Positions 22,734-31,375 of a stretch of DNA of 64,000 nucleotides are shown piece by piece. The translations under genes and the position numbers were made by a program. The notes beneath the pieces are model-generated. The model saw only the letters and a program-made list of their open reading frames with translations, was not told the origin of the DNA and made no database searches. The stretch comes from Flavobacteriaceae bacterium UBA3356 (GTDB taxonomy: Bacteria; Bacteroidota; Bacteroidia; Flavobacteriales; Flavobacteriaceae): NCBI GenBank assembly GCA_002360635.1, contig DEQW01000003.1, forward strand, positions 62,001 through 126,000. The letters run 5' to 3'. Positions within the stretch are counted from its first letter, which is position 1, and each line of letters begins with the position of its first letter.

Positions 22734-24236
22734 ATGAAAGCTAATTATATAAATATAACAATATTCGGAATTTTATTTTTATTCATATTCTCATGTAGTG
22801 AAGATAAAATTGGTGACAATGATACAGGAACTTTAACGGGTATAGTAGTAAGTGCTGGGTCAAACGAACCTTTAGAGAATGCACGTATATCAACACAGCC
22901 TATTTCAACAACTATATTTACAAATGCGGAAGGGAAGTTTGAAATAGAAAATATAGCAGTAGGCGAATATTCAGTTGAAGCAAGACTTGATGGGTATTTA
23001 GCCGCTTTTGAACCAGCAAACGTAACAGGAACCAATGATCCAAATGTTATACTAGAGCTCGAACCATCAACAGCAGATAATAAACCCCCATCTACCCCTC
23101 AATTAATAAGTCCTTCAGATAATGAAGTTATTGAAAGTTTAGAAGTGACATTTCAATGGAAGTCACAAGATCCAGATAATGACCCAATATCATATTCTCT
23201 AGAACTGCGTAATATAACAAGTGAAGAAACCCTCCAATTTGAAGATATTTCAGATACTACTTATACATATTCACCTCTTACCCTTGGAGCTTCTTATGTA
23301 TGGCAAGTTACAGCTAAAGATGAAATTAATGAACCTGTGAAAAGTGCTGTTAGCTCTTTTAGTGTTATTTCGGCCCCTGATGATAATAGATTTCTTTTTG
23401 TAAGAAATATTGATGGGAATAACGTGATTTTTTCATCAGATATGGAAGGAAACGAGTTTCAATTAACATCTGAAAATAAAAACAGCTATAGACCAAGAAG
23501 AAATGTGGCGGCAAATAGAATTGCATACTTACAAACTAATGGAGAAGATGTCGATATATTTACCATGGCACGAGATGGTACAGATAAACAAAGGGTGACA
23601 AATACCATAAAGCCAAAAGGATTTGATTTAGGCGAAATAAATATCTCTTGGCCCCCTAAGAGCGATATGATTTATTTCCCAAGGTTTGATAACCTGTACA
23701 GGATAAACTCAAACGGACAAGGACTTGAAGAGGTTTATACCACAACAGACGGCTCGTTTATATCTGAAGTTGATGTAAGTGAAAATGCTGATATCATTGC
23801 CCTTAAAACAAACAATATTAATGGATATGATGTTTCTATTTTCACCATTGATTTTGATGGTAATGTGCTTGATACAATACTCACCGGTGTAGATGGTGCT
23901 ACAACTGGGCTTAATCTTTCGGTTACTAATCAATTAGTATTGTACTCGTATGATGTATCTGGTTTTGAAAGCAGTAATTATAGAAGATTAGACTCAAGAA
24001 TGTTTGTATATGATATGGTAGCAGACACCACGACCGATATTTCTGATCAAAAACCAGATGGGACTAACGATTTAGAACCAATATTTTCACCAAATGAAGC
24101 TGAGGTTATTTTTACAAACACATCCAACGATGGGATATCACAGAAAGATATCTACACTGTAGAAGTAGACCCAGGTCAAGGTGGGGCCGAACGAACTTTA
24201 CTTTATGAAAATGCTTTTATGCCAGATTGGGAATAA
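22734..24236 (+). CDS. Lipoprotein with CarboxypepD-like, FnIII-like and TolB-like propeller domains
   Basis: A 500-residue surface or periplasmic lipoprotein. The lipobox FIFSC puts Cys near residue 21. Residues about 33-110 are a carboxypeptidase-regulatory-like fold (TGIVVSAGSNEPLENARIS, GKFEIENIAVGEYSVEA). About 115-215 are fibronectin-III-like (PSTPQLISPSDNEVIES, YVWQVTAKDE). About 220-500 are WD40/TolB-like blades (SDMEGNEFQLTSENKNSYRP, MARDGTDKQRVT, FSPNEAEVIFTN). It begins 6 bp after csgG and ends at a strong terminator, so it is very probably part of the curli operon. The role is unknown; fibre anchoring or polysaccharide contact is a guess. Confidence 0.82.
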   Translation: MKANYINITIFGILFLFIFSCSEDKIGDNDTGTLTGIVVSAGSNEPLENARISTQPISTTIFTNAEGKFEIENIAVGEYSVEARLDGYLAAFEPANVTGTNDPNVILELEPSTADNKPPSTPQLISPSDNEVIESLEVTFQWKSQDPDNDPISYSLELRNITSEETLQFEDISDTTYTYSPLTLGASYVWQVTAKDEINEPVKSAVSSFSVISAPDDNRFLFVRNIDGNNVIFSSDMEGNEFQLTSENKNSYRPRRNVAANRIAYLQTNGEDVDIFTMARDGTDKQRVTNTIKPKGFDLGEINISWPPKSDMIYFPRFDNLYRINSNGQGLEEVYTTTDGSFISEVDVSENADIIALKTNNINGYDVSIFTIDFDGNVLDTILTGVDGATTGLNLSVTNQLVLYSYDVSGFESSNYRRLDSRMFVYDMVADTTTDISDQKPDGTNDLEPIFSPNEAEVIFTNTSNDGISQKDIYTVEVDPGQGGAERTLLYENAFMPDWE

Positions 24237-24261
24237 ACTATTAACTAACCAAATTAATTAA

Positions 24262-24293
24262 AAAAAACGTCCCGAATTTTCGGGACGTTTTTT
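24262..24293 (+). terminator. Terminator of the curli operon
   Basis: Perfect 14-bp arms AAAAAACGTCCCGA/TCGGGACGTTTTTT with an ATTT loop, 26 bp after the lipoprotein stop. Confidence 0.9.
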
Positions 24294-24299
24294 ATTGTC

Positions 24300-24307
24300 T
24301 ATTTTTG
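24300..24307 (+). promoter_or_regulatory. Candidate minus-7 box for purM
   Basis: TATTTTTG fits TAnnTTTG, 19 bp before the ATG at 24327 and just after the curli terminator. Confidence 0.45.
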
Positions 24308-24326
24308 CAAATGAAAACCAAAAGCT

Positions 24327-25508
24327 ATGAGTAAAGAAATTTCTAAACGATATGCGAAACGCGGTGTTTCTGCTTCAAAAGAAGATGTACATAAAGCCAT
24401 TAAAAATGTAGATAAAGGGTTGTTCCCTAGTGCTTTTTGTAAAATTGTGCCTGATCACCTTACGGGTGATGATGATTATTGTTTAGTTATGCATGCAGAT
24501 GGTGCCGGAACAAAATCTTCCCTAGCTTATATGTACTGGAAAGAAACTGGAGACCTGTCTGTATGGAAAGGAATTGCTCAAGATGCATTAATCATGAATA
24601 TTGACGATTTACTTTGTGTAGGAGCAACAGATAATATTATGCTTTCCTCAACCATAGGCAGAAATAAAAGCTGTATCCCAGGTGAAGTAATTTCAGCAAT
24701 AATTAATGGTACGGAAGAACTTATTTCAGATCTTTCAAAGCATGGCGTTTCAATTCATTCTACTGGTGGCGAAACAGCTGATGTGGGTGATTTGGTAAGG
24801 ACCATTATTGTAGATTCTACAGTAACTGCAAGGATGAAGCGTAGTGATGTTGTTGATAATGCTAATATACAAGCTGGTGACGTTATTGTAGGTTTGGAGT
24901 CTTTTGGGCAAGCTTCTTACGAAACCGAATACAATGGAGGTATGGGAAGTAATGGATTAACTTCTGCAAGACACGATGTTTTTGACAATTATTTAGCTAC
25001 AAAATATCCTGAAAGCTATGACCACTCAGTGCCAAAGGATTTAGTCTACTCAGGATCAAAAAAAATAACCGATTCAATAGAGGAAAGTCCCCTTGACGCG
25101 GGTAAATTGGTGCTTTCTCCAACACGAACTTACGCTCCTGTTATAAAAAAAATACTTTCAAAATATACCAATGAGGACATACATGGTATGGTGCATTGTA
25201 GTGGTGGGGCACAAACTAAAATACTTCATTTTGTAGATAAACTTCATATTATAAAAGATAACCTTTTTGATGTTCCCCCATTATTTAAGTTGATACAACA
25301 AGAAAGTAAAACCGATTGGAAAGAAATGTATCAAGTTTTCAATATGGGGCACCGCATGGAATTATATGTTCCTGAAGAAATAGCTTCAGAAATTATTGAA
25401 ATTTCAAAATCTTTTGATATTGATGCTCAGGTTATTGGAAAGGTGGAATCTTCAAAAGAAAAAAAATTGACAATAAACAGCCCGCAGGGTAGTTTTATAT
25501 ACTCATAA
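24327..25508 (+). CDS. purM: AIR synthase-family protein (PurM, phosphoribosylformylglycinamidine cyclo-ligase)
   Basis: ATP-dependent cyclisation of FGAM to AIR in purine synthesis. The 393 residues show the PurM two-domain fold: HADGAGTKSSLAYMYWKETG (substrate and ATP site), GIAQDALIMNIDDLLCVGA, GVSIHSTGGETADVGDLV, and the C-terminal GMVHCSGGAQTKILHFV and FNMGHRMELYV. It is longer than the E. coli enzyme (345) and of the Bacteroidota type, so a related AIR-synthase role is possible but less likely. It is followed by DUF3078, prfA and pyrF. Confidence 0.85.
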   Translation: MSKEISKRYAKRGVSASKEDVHKAIKNVDKGLFPSAFCKIVPDHLTGDDDYCLVMHADGAGTKSSLAYMYWKETGDLSVWKGIAQDALIMNIDDLLCVGATDNIMLSSTIGRNKSCIPGEVISAIINGTEELISDLSKHGVSIHSTGGETADVGDLVRTIIVDSTVTARMKRSDVVDNANIQAGDVIVGLESFGQASYETEYNGGMGSNGLTSARHDVFDNYLATKYPESYDHSVPKDLVYSGSKKITDSIEESPLDAGKLVLSPTRTYAPVIKKILSKYTNEDIHGMVHCSGGAQTKILHFVDKLHIIKDNLFDVPPLFKLIQQESKTDWKEMYQVFNMGHRMELYVPEEIASEIIEISKSFDIDAQVIGKVESSKEKKLTINSPQGSFIYS

Positions 25509-25541
25509 TTTTAATCACTTTTTTTAAGGTTTTGTTTTTAA

Positions 25542-26645
25542 ATGAGAGCCCTTATTATATTCTTAATAGTGCCTTTAACTGTGTTTGCTCAAGAAAAGAG
25601 AGAAACTGTTTCTCCGGTGAGCAGTTTAGAACAAGAAAATATTATTTTTTTTAAAACTTCTCTTTTAGAAAAACCAAAAAGAGACCCCGTTTTTGCGATT
25701 AACAGTTTAAAGTGGCAAAAGCCCGTTTTTTTTAAAATACCATTAAAACAAAAAAGCATAAAAAGAAGTGTATATGGTTATGTAAGGCCTACATTATGGG
25801 GTTCGTACAATAAAATAGGGATTAATGTAAATGAGGTAGCTTTTGTAAATTGGAATGCCGGTGGTGTAAGTTCTGTATCAGGATTGGTAAATGTGGATTT
25901 AAAAAGAACCTATAAAACAAAAAATACCCGTTGGAAAAATGAGGTGCTCGCCAGATACGGGCTTAATCATCAAAAAGAATTGGGATTGCAAAAAACCGAG
26001 GATATCATTGAGCTTAAAAGCTCTTTTGGTTACCGAACAGATTTATCAAAAAAACTGTATTATACGGCAAAAATTAATTTTGCTACTCAATTTTCAAACG
26101 GGTATGAGTATCCGGATACGTCAAATAAAATTTCCACCATATTTTCTCCAGCATATCTACTTTTGGGGGTTGGTACAGAATACGGAGCCAACGACGATAA
26201 CCTTTCCATTTACGGGTCTCCGTTAACGTTAAAGTCCACTTTTGTTTTAGACCAAGAATTAGCCAATAGTGGCGCATTTGGTGTTAAGCCAGCAGTTTTA
26301 AACGAACAGGGCGAAATAATCCAAGAAGGCGAAAACGTATTGAGTCAGATGGGTATTTTAATCACTAACGAATATAAAGCTGAAATACTTGAAAATATAA
26401 GCCTTTCAAATAAATTAATGCTCTACACAGATTATCTAGATGATTTTGGAAATATTGATATAAACTGGGAAGTAGAGTTCAATTTTCAAGTGAATAACTT
26501 CGTGGTCGCCAATATAGGATCACATTTTAAGTATGATAATGATATAAAAATGACATTTGAAAATGAAGAGGGTGAGTTAATTGAGGAAGGTCCTATCGCA
26601 CAATGGAAACAACAGTTAGGAATAGGCGTAATATTGGAATTATAG
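25542..26645 (+). CDS. DUF3078 domain outer-membrane beta-barrel-like protein
   Basis: A 367-residue exported protein with a signal peptide at residues 1-16 (ending VFAQ). The DUF3078 core is VNEVAFVNWNAGGVSSVSG, RWKNEVLARYGLNHQKE and IELKSSFGYRTDLSKKLYY, with an antiparallel strand pattern to the C-terminus (QLGIGVILEL) that fits an outer-membrane barrel. The function is unknown. It is 33 bp after purM on the same strand. Confidence 0.8.
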   Translation: MRALIIFLIVPLTVFAQEKRETVSPVSSLEQENIIFFKTSLLEKPKRDPVFAINSLKWQKPVFFKIPLKQKSIKRSVYGYVRPTLWGSYNKIGINVNEVAFVNWNAGGVSSVSGLVNVDLKRTYKTKNTRWKNEVLARYGLNHQKELGLQKTEDIIELKSSFGYRTDLSKKLYYTAKINFATQFSNGYEYPDTSNKISTIFSPAYLLLGVGTEYGANDDNLSIYGSPLTLKSTFVLDQELANSGAFGVKPAVLNEQGEIIQEGENVLSQMGILITNEYKAEILENISLSNKLMLYTDYLDDFGNIDINWEVEFNFQVNNFVVANIGSHFKYDNDIKMTFENEEGELIEEGPIAQWKQQLGIGVILEL

Positions 26646-26721
26646 GTAAGATGGGTCTGTTAAAACCATTTTGACAGTTTTTTCGTATGTTTATTAACTT
26701 TCAACTGTCAAAAACTAACCT

Positions 26722-27456
26722 ATGATTACAAATTACTTGCCAGGCAGGTATCTAAAACTGACTATTTTAGCTGTTATATTGTTGATAGTCAATATGCTCG
26801 TGATACATTACCTGGAAATAGATAAAAGCAGGGTTTTAAGGGTTATTTCAATCGTATCCTTATTTGTGTTCTTTCTTTACTACAAAACACATTCAGAAAA
26901 ACTTGTCCTTTTTGCTTTATTGCTATTTATGGTAAGGGATAAGATGATTTTGGATTACGAAAGCAGTTTGCTAAAAACAATTTCTTTTATACTAACCATT
27001 GCGGGATATATATCGATTTTGCTACTAACGATTAAAAAACTGAAAATTTCAAAATCGACCCCATTAATAATCCTTCTTGTAATCATATTAATAGCCTTGA
27101 ACGTTTTTAATGTATATTATTTGTCCGATATTATTAGAGCCGGATTGGATACACAGTTACAGTATATTTTGTTTTTTGTCCAAGGCGGAATATTAATATT
27201 GTTAGGTTTTGCAGCTTTTATGTATAACGAACGTTTTCAGGGAAAAACACCTTTAATTTATCTATATATGGTGTTGTGTTTTGTTCTTTCCGATTGTTTC
27301 GGTTTGGCAGCTTATTTTTACGAAGCCCAAGCAGCTTATTTTCCTGAACGTATCTTTTATTTGTTGGGTATTGTATTTCTTGTAAATTTTGCCTTAAACA
27401 CAAAAAAGCAAAAGGAAGAAGGGAAATCGCTTGCTGAAAAAGAATACATTCTATAA
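26722..27456 (+). CDS. Polytopic membrane protein, YhhN-like
   Basis: 244 residues with about seven or eight hydrophobic helices and almost no soluble part. The last third (LSDCFGLAAYFYEAQAAYFPERIFYLLGIVFLVNFAL) resembles YhhN/TMEM86 lysoplasmalogenase-type proteins, where an SD near the start of a late helix and an aromatic helix with AQ are usual. Here that final helix carries no AQ pair. The resemblance is weak, so I would not assign lysoplasmalogenase activity. It is preceded by 76 bp without an obvious terminator. Confidence 0.55.
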   Translation: MITNYLPGRYLKLTILAVILLIVNMLVIHYLEIDKSRVLRVISIVSLFVFFLYYKTHSEKLVLFALLLFMVRDKMILDYESSLLKTISFILTIAGYISILLLTIKKLKISKSTPLIILLVIILIALNVFNVYYLSDIIRAGLDTQLQYILFFVQGGILILLGFAAFMYNERFQGKTPLIYLYMVLCFVLSDCFGLAAYFYEAQAAYFPERIFYLLGIVFLVNFALNTKKQKEEGKSLAEKEYIL

Positions 27457-27559
27457 TGTTTCTGAAATAGATAAACCTCTAATTATACGAGCCGAACGAT
27501 AGGTTAAAACTTCTATTTCTTTCACTTCTATCCAAAAGAAATATTCTTCAAAATTATCG

Positions 27560-27567
27560 TAAATTTG
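27560..27567 (+). promoter_or_regulatory. Candidate minus-7 box for prfA
   Basis: TAAATTTG fits TAnnTTTG, 40 bp before the prfA ATG. A small dyad CTACC/GGTAG lies in the leader. Confidence 0.4.
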
Positions 27568-27607
27568 CACTTGCCTACCCTAATGGTAGCATGTTATAAA
27601 CTCAAAT

Positions 27608-28684
27608 ATGTTAGAGAAACTTCAAATAGTAAAACAGCGTTTTGATGAGGTAAGTGACCTTATTATCCAACCCGATATAATTAGTGATCAAAAAAGGTAT
27701 ATTCAATTAAACAAAGAATATAAAGACCTTAGACTATTAATGGATAAAAGGGAGCGGTACGTAACGCTTACTAATCGTATAGAGGAAGCTGAAGAGATTA
27801 TAAAAGTAAGCGGCGATGATGAAATGATCGAAATGGGAAAAATGCAACTGGAAGAAGCCCAAGAAGAATTGCCGAAATTAGAAGAAGAAATTAAATTTCT
27901 ATTAATCCCTAAAGATCCCGAAGATTCTAAAAATGCAGTGATGGAAATAAGGGCTGGAACTGGTGGAGATGAGGCCAGTATTTTTGCGGGCGATTTATAC
28001 CGAATGTATACAAAATATTGTGAAAGCAAAGGTTGGAGAGTAAACACTGTAGATTATAGTGAAGGAACAAGCGGTGGTTTTAAAGAAATCCAGATGGAAA
28101 TTGAAGGAGAAGATGTTTATGGTATCCTAAAATTTGAAGCAGGTGTGCACCGTGTTCAACGCGTACCACAGACCGAAACACAAGGTAGAGTACATACAAG
28201 TGCAGCAACCGTAATGGTATTTCCTGAAGCGGAGGAGTTTGATGTAGAAATTGACCCTAAGGATGTTCGTATCGATTATTTCTGTTCCTCAGGACCTGGT
28301 GGGCAATCGGTAAACACAACTTATTCGGCAGTACGATTAACACACGAGCCAACTGGGCTGGTAGCACAATGTCAAGATCAGAAATCACAACATAAGAATA
28401 AAGAAAAAGCTTTTAAAGTGCTTCGTTCCAGATTGTACGATATGGAATTAGCCAAAAAGCAAGCCGAAGATGCCGAAAAAAGAGGTTCTATGGTAACCAG
28501 TGGTGACCGTAGCGCAAAAATTAGAACATATAACTATCCACAAGGACGTGTGACGGATCACCGCATAAATCTTACCTTGTACGATTTAAGTAATATAATA
28601 GATGGTGATGTTCAAAAAATAATAGACGAACTCCAAATGGTAAGCAATACCGAAAAATTAAAAGAAGCCGGAGAAACGTTCTAA
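27608..28684 (+). CDS. prfA: Peptide chain release factor 1
   Basis: Releases nascent peptides at UAA and UAG. The 358 residues are full length. The codon-recognition region contains RVPQTETQGRVHTSAAT, where P-x-T is the RF1 type (RF2 has SPF). The catalytic loop is GPGGQSVNTTYSAVRLTH, with GGQ at about residue 230. KIRTYNYPQGRVTDHRI lies near the C-terminus. pyrF follows 13 bp later. Confidence 0.97.
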   Translation: MLEKLQIVKQRFDEVSDLIIQPDIISDQKRYIQLNKEYKDLRLLMDKRERYVTLTNRIEEAEEIIKVSGDDEMIEMGKMQLEEAQEELPKLEEEIKFLLIPKDPEDSKNAVMEIRAGTGGDEASIFAGDLYRMYTKYCESKGWRVNTVDYSEGTSGGFKEIQMEIEGEDVYGILKFEAGVHRVQRVPQTETQGRVHTSAATVMVFPEAEEFDVEIDPKDVRIDYFCSSGPGGQSVNTTYSAVRLTHEPTGLVAQCQDQKSQHKNKEKAFKVLRSRLYDMELAKKQAEDAEKRGSMVTSGDRSAKIRTYNYPQGRVTDHRINLTLYDLSNIIDGDVQKIIDELQMVSNTEKLKEAGETF

Positions 28685-28697
28685 TATTTTTGATAGT

Positions 28698-29516
28698 ATG
28701 ACAACAAACGACCTAATTTCAGAAATAAGAAAGAAGAAATCATTCCTTTGTATAGGATTGGATGTTGATTTAAATAAAATTCCGAAACACCTTTTAGAAG
28801 AAGAAGACCCTATTTTTTCTTTCAATAAAGCAATTATTGACGAGACACACCATTTGGCAGTTGCTTATAAACCAAACACCGCTTTTTATGAAGCATATGG
28901 GATTAATGGGTGGAAATCGCTTCAAAAAACAATTGAATACTTAAACGAAAATTATCCAGAAATCTTTACAATAGCCGATGCTAAACGTGGAGATATTGGA
29001 AACACCTCTTCCATGTATGCCCATGCTTTTTTTAACGATTTAGGTTTCGATTCAGTAACTGTCGCCCCTTACATGGGAAAAGACTCCGTAGAGCCCTTTC
29101 TAGCTTTTGATGACAAACACACTATCTTATTGGCGTTAACTTCAAATGAAGGTGCTTTCGATTTTCAAACAAAGAAAATTGACTCTGAAGAAGTTTATAA
29201 AACCGTTTTAAAAACTTCAAAAAATTGGACAAACGCTGAGAATTTAATGTATGTGGTGGGGGCTACAAAAGCAGAACATTTTTCAGAAATTAGAAAAATA
29301 GTTCCCGATAGTTTTTTATTGGTTCCGGGTGTGGGAGCTCAAGGTGGCAGTTTGGCTGAAGTGTGTAAATATGGAATGAATAAAAATGTAGGTTTGTTGG
29401 TCAACTCTTCTAGAGGAATTCTTTATGCCTCTAACAAAGCGAATTTTGCTAAAGCTGCGCAAAACGAAGCTGTAAAGCTGCAGCAAGAAATGCAAAAGAT
29501 AATGGATGCAATTTAA
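28698..29516 (+). CDS. pyrF: Orotidine 5'-phosphate decarboxylase
   Basis: Decarboxylates OMP to UMP, the last step of pyrimidine synthesis. The 272 residues are of the longer type-2 OMPDC family. Motifs are FLCIGLDVDLNKIPKHL, AYKPNTAFYEAYG, the catalytic TIADAKRGDIGNTSSMYA with the Asp/Lys set, VAPYMGKDSVEPFL and LVPGVGAQGGS (phosphate binding). The end overlaps the next gene by 11 bp. Confidence 0.96.
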   Translation: MTTNDLISEIRKKKSFLCIGLDVDLNKIPKHLLEEEDPIFSFNKAIIDETHHLAVAYKPNTAFYEAYGINGWKSLQKTIEYLNENYPEIFTIADAKRGDIGNTSSMYAHAFFNDLGFDSVTVAPYMGKDSVEPFLAFDDKHTILLALTSNEGAFDFQTKKIDSEEVYKTVLKTSKNWTNAENLMYVVGATKAEHFSEIRKIVPDSFLLVPGVGAQGGSLAEVCKYGMNKNVGLLVNSSRGILYASNKANFAKAAQNEAVKLQQEMQKIMDAI

Positions 29517-30285
29517 AGACCAGATAGGAAATACAATTAATCTACCAAAATCTCCAAAACGGATTGTTTCCTTAGTGCCCTCTCAAACCGAACTTTTAAT
29601 AGATTTAGGATTAAAAAAAAGTTTAGTTGGTATTACAAAATTCTGTGTACACCCTAAAGAGCTCCGTAAGGAAATTCAAGTTGTAGGAGGTACAAAAAGC
29701 CTACACTACAATAGGGTGGAAGCGCTTAATCCAGATTTAATAATTTGCAACAAAGAAGAAAACACCAAAGAAATGGTGGTAGAACTTCAAAAGATTGCTC
29801 CAGTTTGGGTAAGTGATATTTTCTCTATTGAAGATAGTTTCGATATGATTGAATCTTTAGGGAACATTTGCAATCGTAAAAAAGAAGCTTTAGATCTAAT
29901 TTCAAAAATCATTTCAGAAAAAAAGAATTTTGAAAGCTTTATGGAAGGAAAACCCTTAAAAAAAGTTGCTTACGTGATTTGGAAAAAACCATTAATGATC
30001 GCTGGCAGGGATACTTTTATTAATCATCTATTAGAGCTAAATAATTTCAAAAATATTTGCGAAGAAAAATCATCCAGATATCCAGAAGTTGATTTTAACT
30101 TTTTAAAGAGTGCAGATGAAATTTTATTATCCACAGAGCCTTTTCCTTTCAAAGAAAAAGATGCATTGAAATTGAGTGAAAAACTCTCGAAAAAAGTAAA
30201 AGTTGTGGACGGAGAGTACTTTAGTTGGTATGGCTCTAGACTTTTAGGGGCTTTTGAATACTTTAAGGAGTTACATACACGATAA
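29506..30285 (+). CDS. BtuF/FecB-like helical-backbone metal receptor without signal peptide
   Basis: A 259-residue class III solute-binding fold: PKRIVSLVPSQTELLIDLGL, VVGGTKSLHYNRVEALNPDLIIC, a long backbone helix near 110-145, and a C-terminal lobe with IAGRDTFINHLLELNNF. Relatives bind cobalamin or siderophore-type ligands for ABC import. No signal peptide or lipobox is visible at the start (MQFKDQIGNTINLP), and no ABC transporter genes are near, so import is doubtful and a cytoplasmic role is possible. The start overlaps pyrF by 11 bp, which implies translational coupling. Confidence 0.8.
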   Translation: MQFKDQIGNTINLPKSPKRIVSLVPSQTELLIDLGLKKSLVGITKFCVHPKELRKEIQVVGGTKSLHYNRVEALNPDLIICNKEENTKEMVVELQKIAPVWVSDIFSIEDSFDMIESLGNICNRKKEALDLISKIISEKKNFESFMEGKPLKKVAYVIWKKPLMIAGRDTFINHLLELNNFKNICEEKSSRYPEVDFNFLKSADEILLSTEPFPFKEKDALKLSEKLSKKVKVVDGEYFSWYGSRLLGAFEYFKELHTR

Positions 30286-30286
30286 A

Positions 30287-30469
30287 TTAATTATCTGCAT
30301 ATTGGTAACGTAGCGATTTAATTTGTTCAAAGACCTCCTCGGCTTTGCTGTGAATATAATCACTTTTTTCTTTATCCTTTAATGCTATTTCATAAGATTT
30401 TCGCATTAAATTTCGATAGCGTTTTTTTAATTTATCGAGTTTTGTTTCTTTTTTAAACCAAATATTCAT
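30287..30469 (-). CDS. Lacal_2735-type small protein
   Basis: A 60-residue, highly charged helical protein (NIWFKKETKLDKLKKRYRNL then KSDYIHSKAEEVFEQIKSL). I recognise it as the small flavobacterial family named Lacal_2735, of unknown function. It is convergent with the BtuF-like gene, 1 bp apart. Confidence 0.65.
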   Translation of the reverse strand: MNIWFKKETKLDKLKKRYRNLMRKSYEIALKDKEKSDYIHSKAEEVFEQIKSLRYQYADN

Positions 30470-30592
30470 GTCAACTACATTTTCATACTACAAAGCTATG
30501 TTACATAATAAAAAAGCACTGTTAGGGTTAGGTTAATTCTATCCTAATAGTTTGTGTTAAACGGAATAGTTGCGTTAAAACGTTAACAAATA

Positions 30593-31303
30593 TTAATCCT
30601 GAAGCGCAAAGACTTGTTTTAATAAGGACGTAGTTCTTGCCGAAACTGAGTTCCTAATTTTCTTTTCTTCAACACCAATCATAGTATAAACACCCTTTAA
30701 GGCTTCATTGGTAACGTAGTCGGTTAAATCTGGATTAACTTGGCTTACAAAGGGTACAGAGTTGTATTTGGTTATAATATTTGTCCAAATTCTATCTGCA
30801 CCTACTTTTGAAAACGAATTTTGAATTACGGGATTAAACTTAGTGTACAAAGCCGTATTTGTCTTCCCTTTTAGATAATTGGAGGCAGCGTTGTCAGGGC
30901 CTAATAGTATATTTTTAGCGTCATTAAAAGTAATATCCCGTACAGCATCTACAAAAATTGGGGTGGATTCTTTCACGGCATCTTCTGCAGCTCTATTTAA
31001 TACTTTCAGGCCTTCGTCCGCCAAACTACCCAAACCTATGTCACGCAATGTCCTATCAACTTTTTGTAATTCTTCAGGTAGTAGTATTTTTACCAGTTTA
31101 TTTTTATAAAATCCATCTTTCTGTGTAAGCTTGGTAACCTGTTTGTCTATACCAAAATCTAATGCTTGTCTCAATCCATTTGCAATCATTGTAGGGTTTG
31201 TTCCTACTTGACCGGTTGGTAGTGTATTGACAACATTTTGAAGTTCGGCGCAAGAAACCATAAAAAAGATTGAAAATACCAAAGCTAATTTTCTGTAAAG
31301 CAT
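30593..31303 (-). CDS. DUF4197 domain protein
   Basis: A 236-residue exported protein with a signal/lipobox (FMVSCAELQ, Cys near 18) and then DUF4197: GLRQALDFGIDKQVTKLTQKDGF, the ILLPEELQKV segment, and a conserved middle (FNDAKNILLGPDNAASNYLK, TALYTKFNPVIQNSF). C-terminal TNEALKGVYTMIGVEEKKIR is typical of the family. The function is unknown. Confidence 0.85.
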   Translation of the reverse strand: MLYRKLALVFSIFFMVSCAELQNVVNTLPTGQVGTNPTMIANGLRQALDFGIDKQVTKLTQKDGFYKNKLVKILLPEELQKVDRTLRDIGLGSLADEGLKVLNRAAEDAVKESTPIFVDAVRDITFNDAKNILLGPDNAASNYLKGKTNTALYTKFNPVIQNSFSKVGADRIWTNIITKYNSVPFVSQVNPDLTDYVTNEALKGVYTMIGVEEKKIRNSVSARTTSLLKQVFALQD

Positions 31304-31333
31304 AATCGTGTGATTTAAAAATAAAGATAAAAA

Positions 31334-31357
31334 AAAGCCCTTCGTTTGAAGGGCTTT
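31334..31357 (-). terminator. Terminator after the T9SS cargo gene
   Basis: Perfect 10-bp arms AAAGCCCTTC/GAAGGGCTTT with a 4-nt loop; on the minus strand it runs into more than eight T. It is 18 bp downstream of the T9SS gene stop. Confidence 0.85.
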
Positions 31358-31375
31358 AGCTAGTGAATAATTTAA

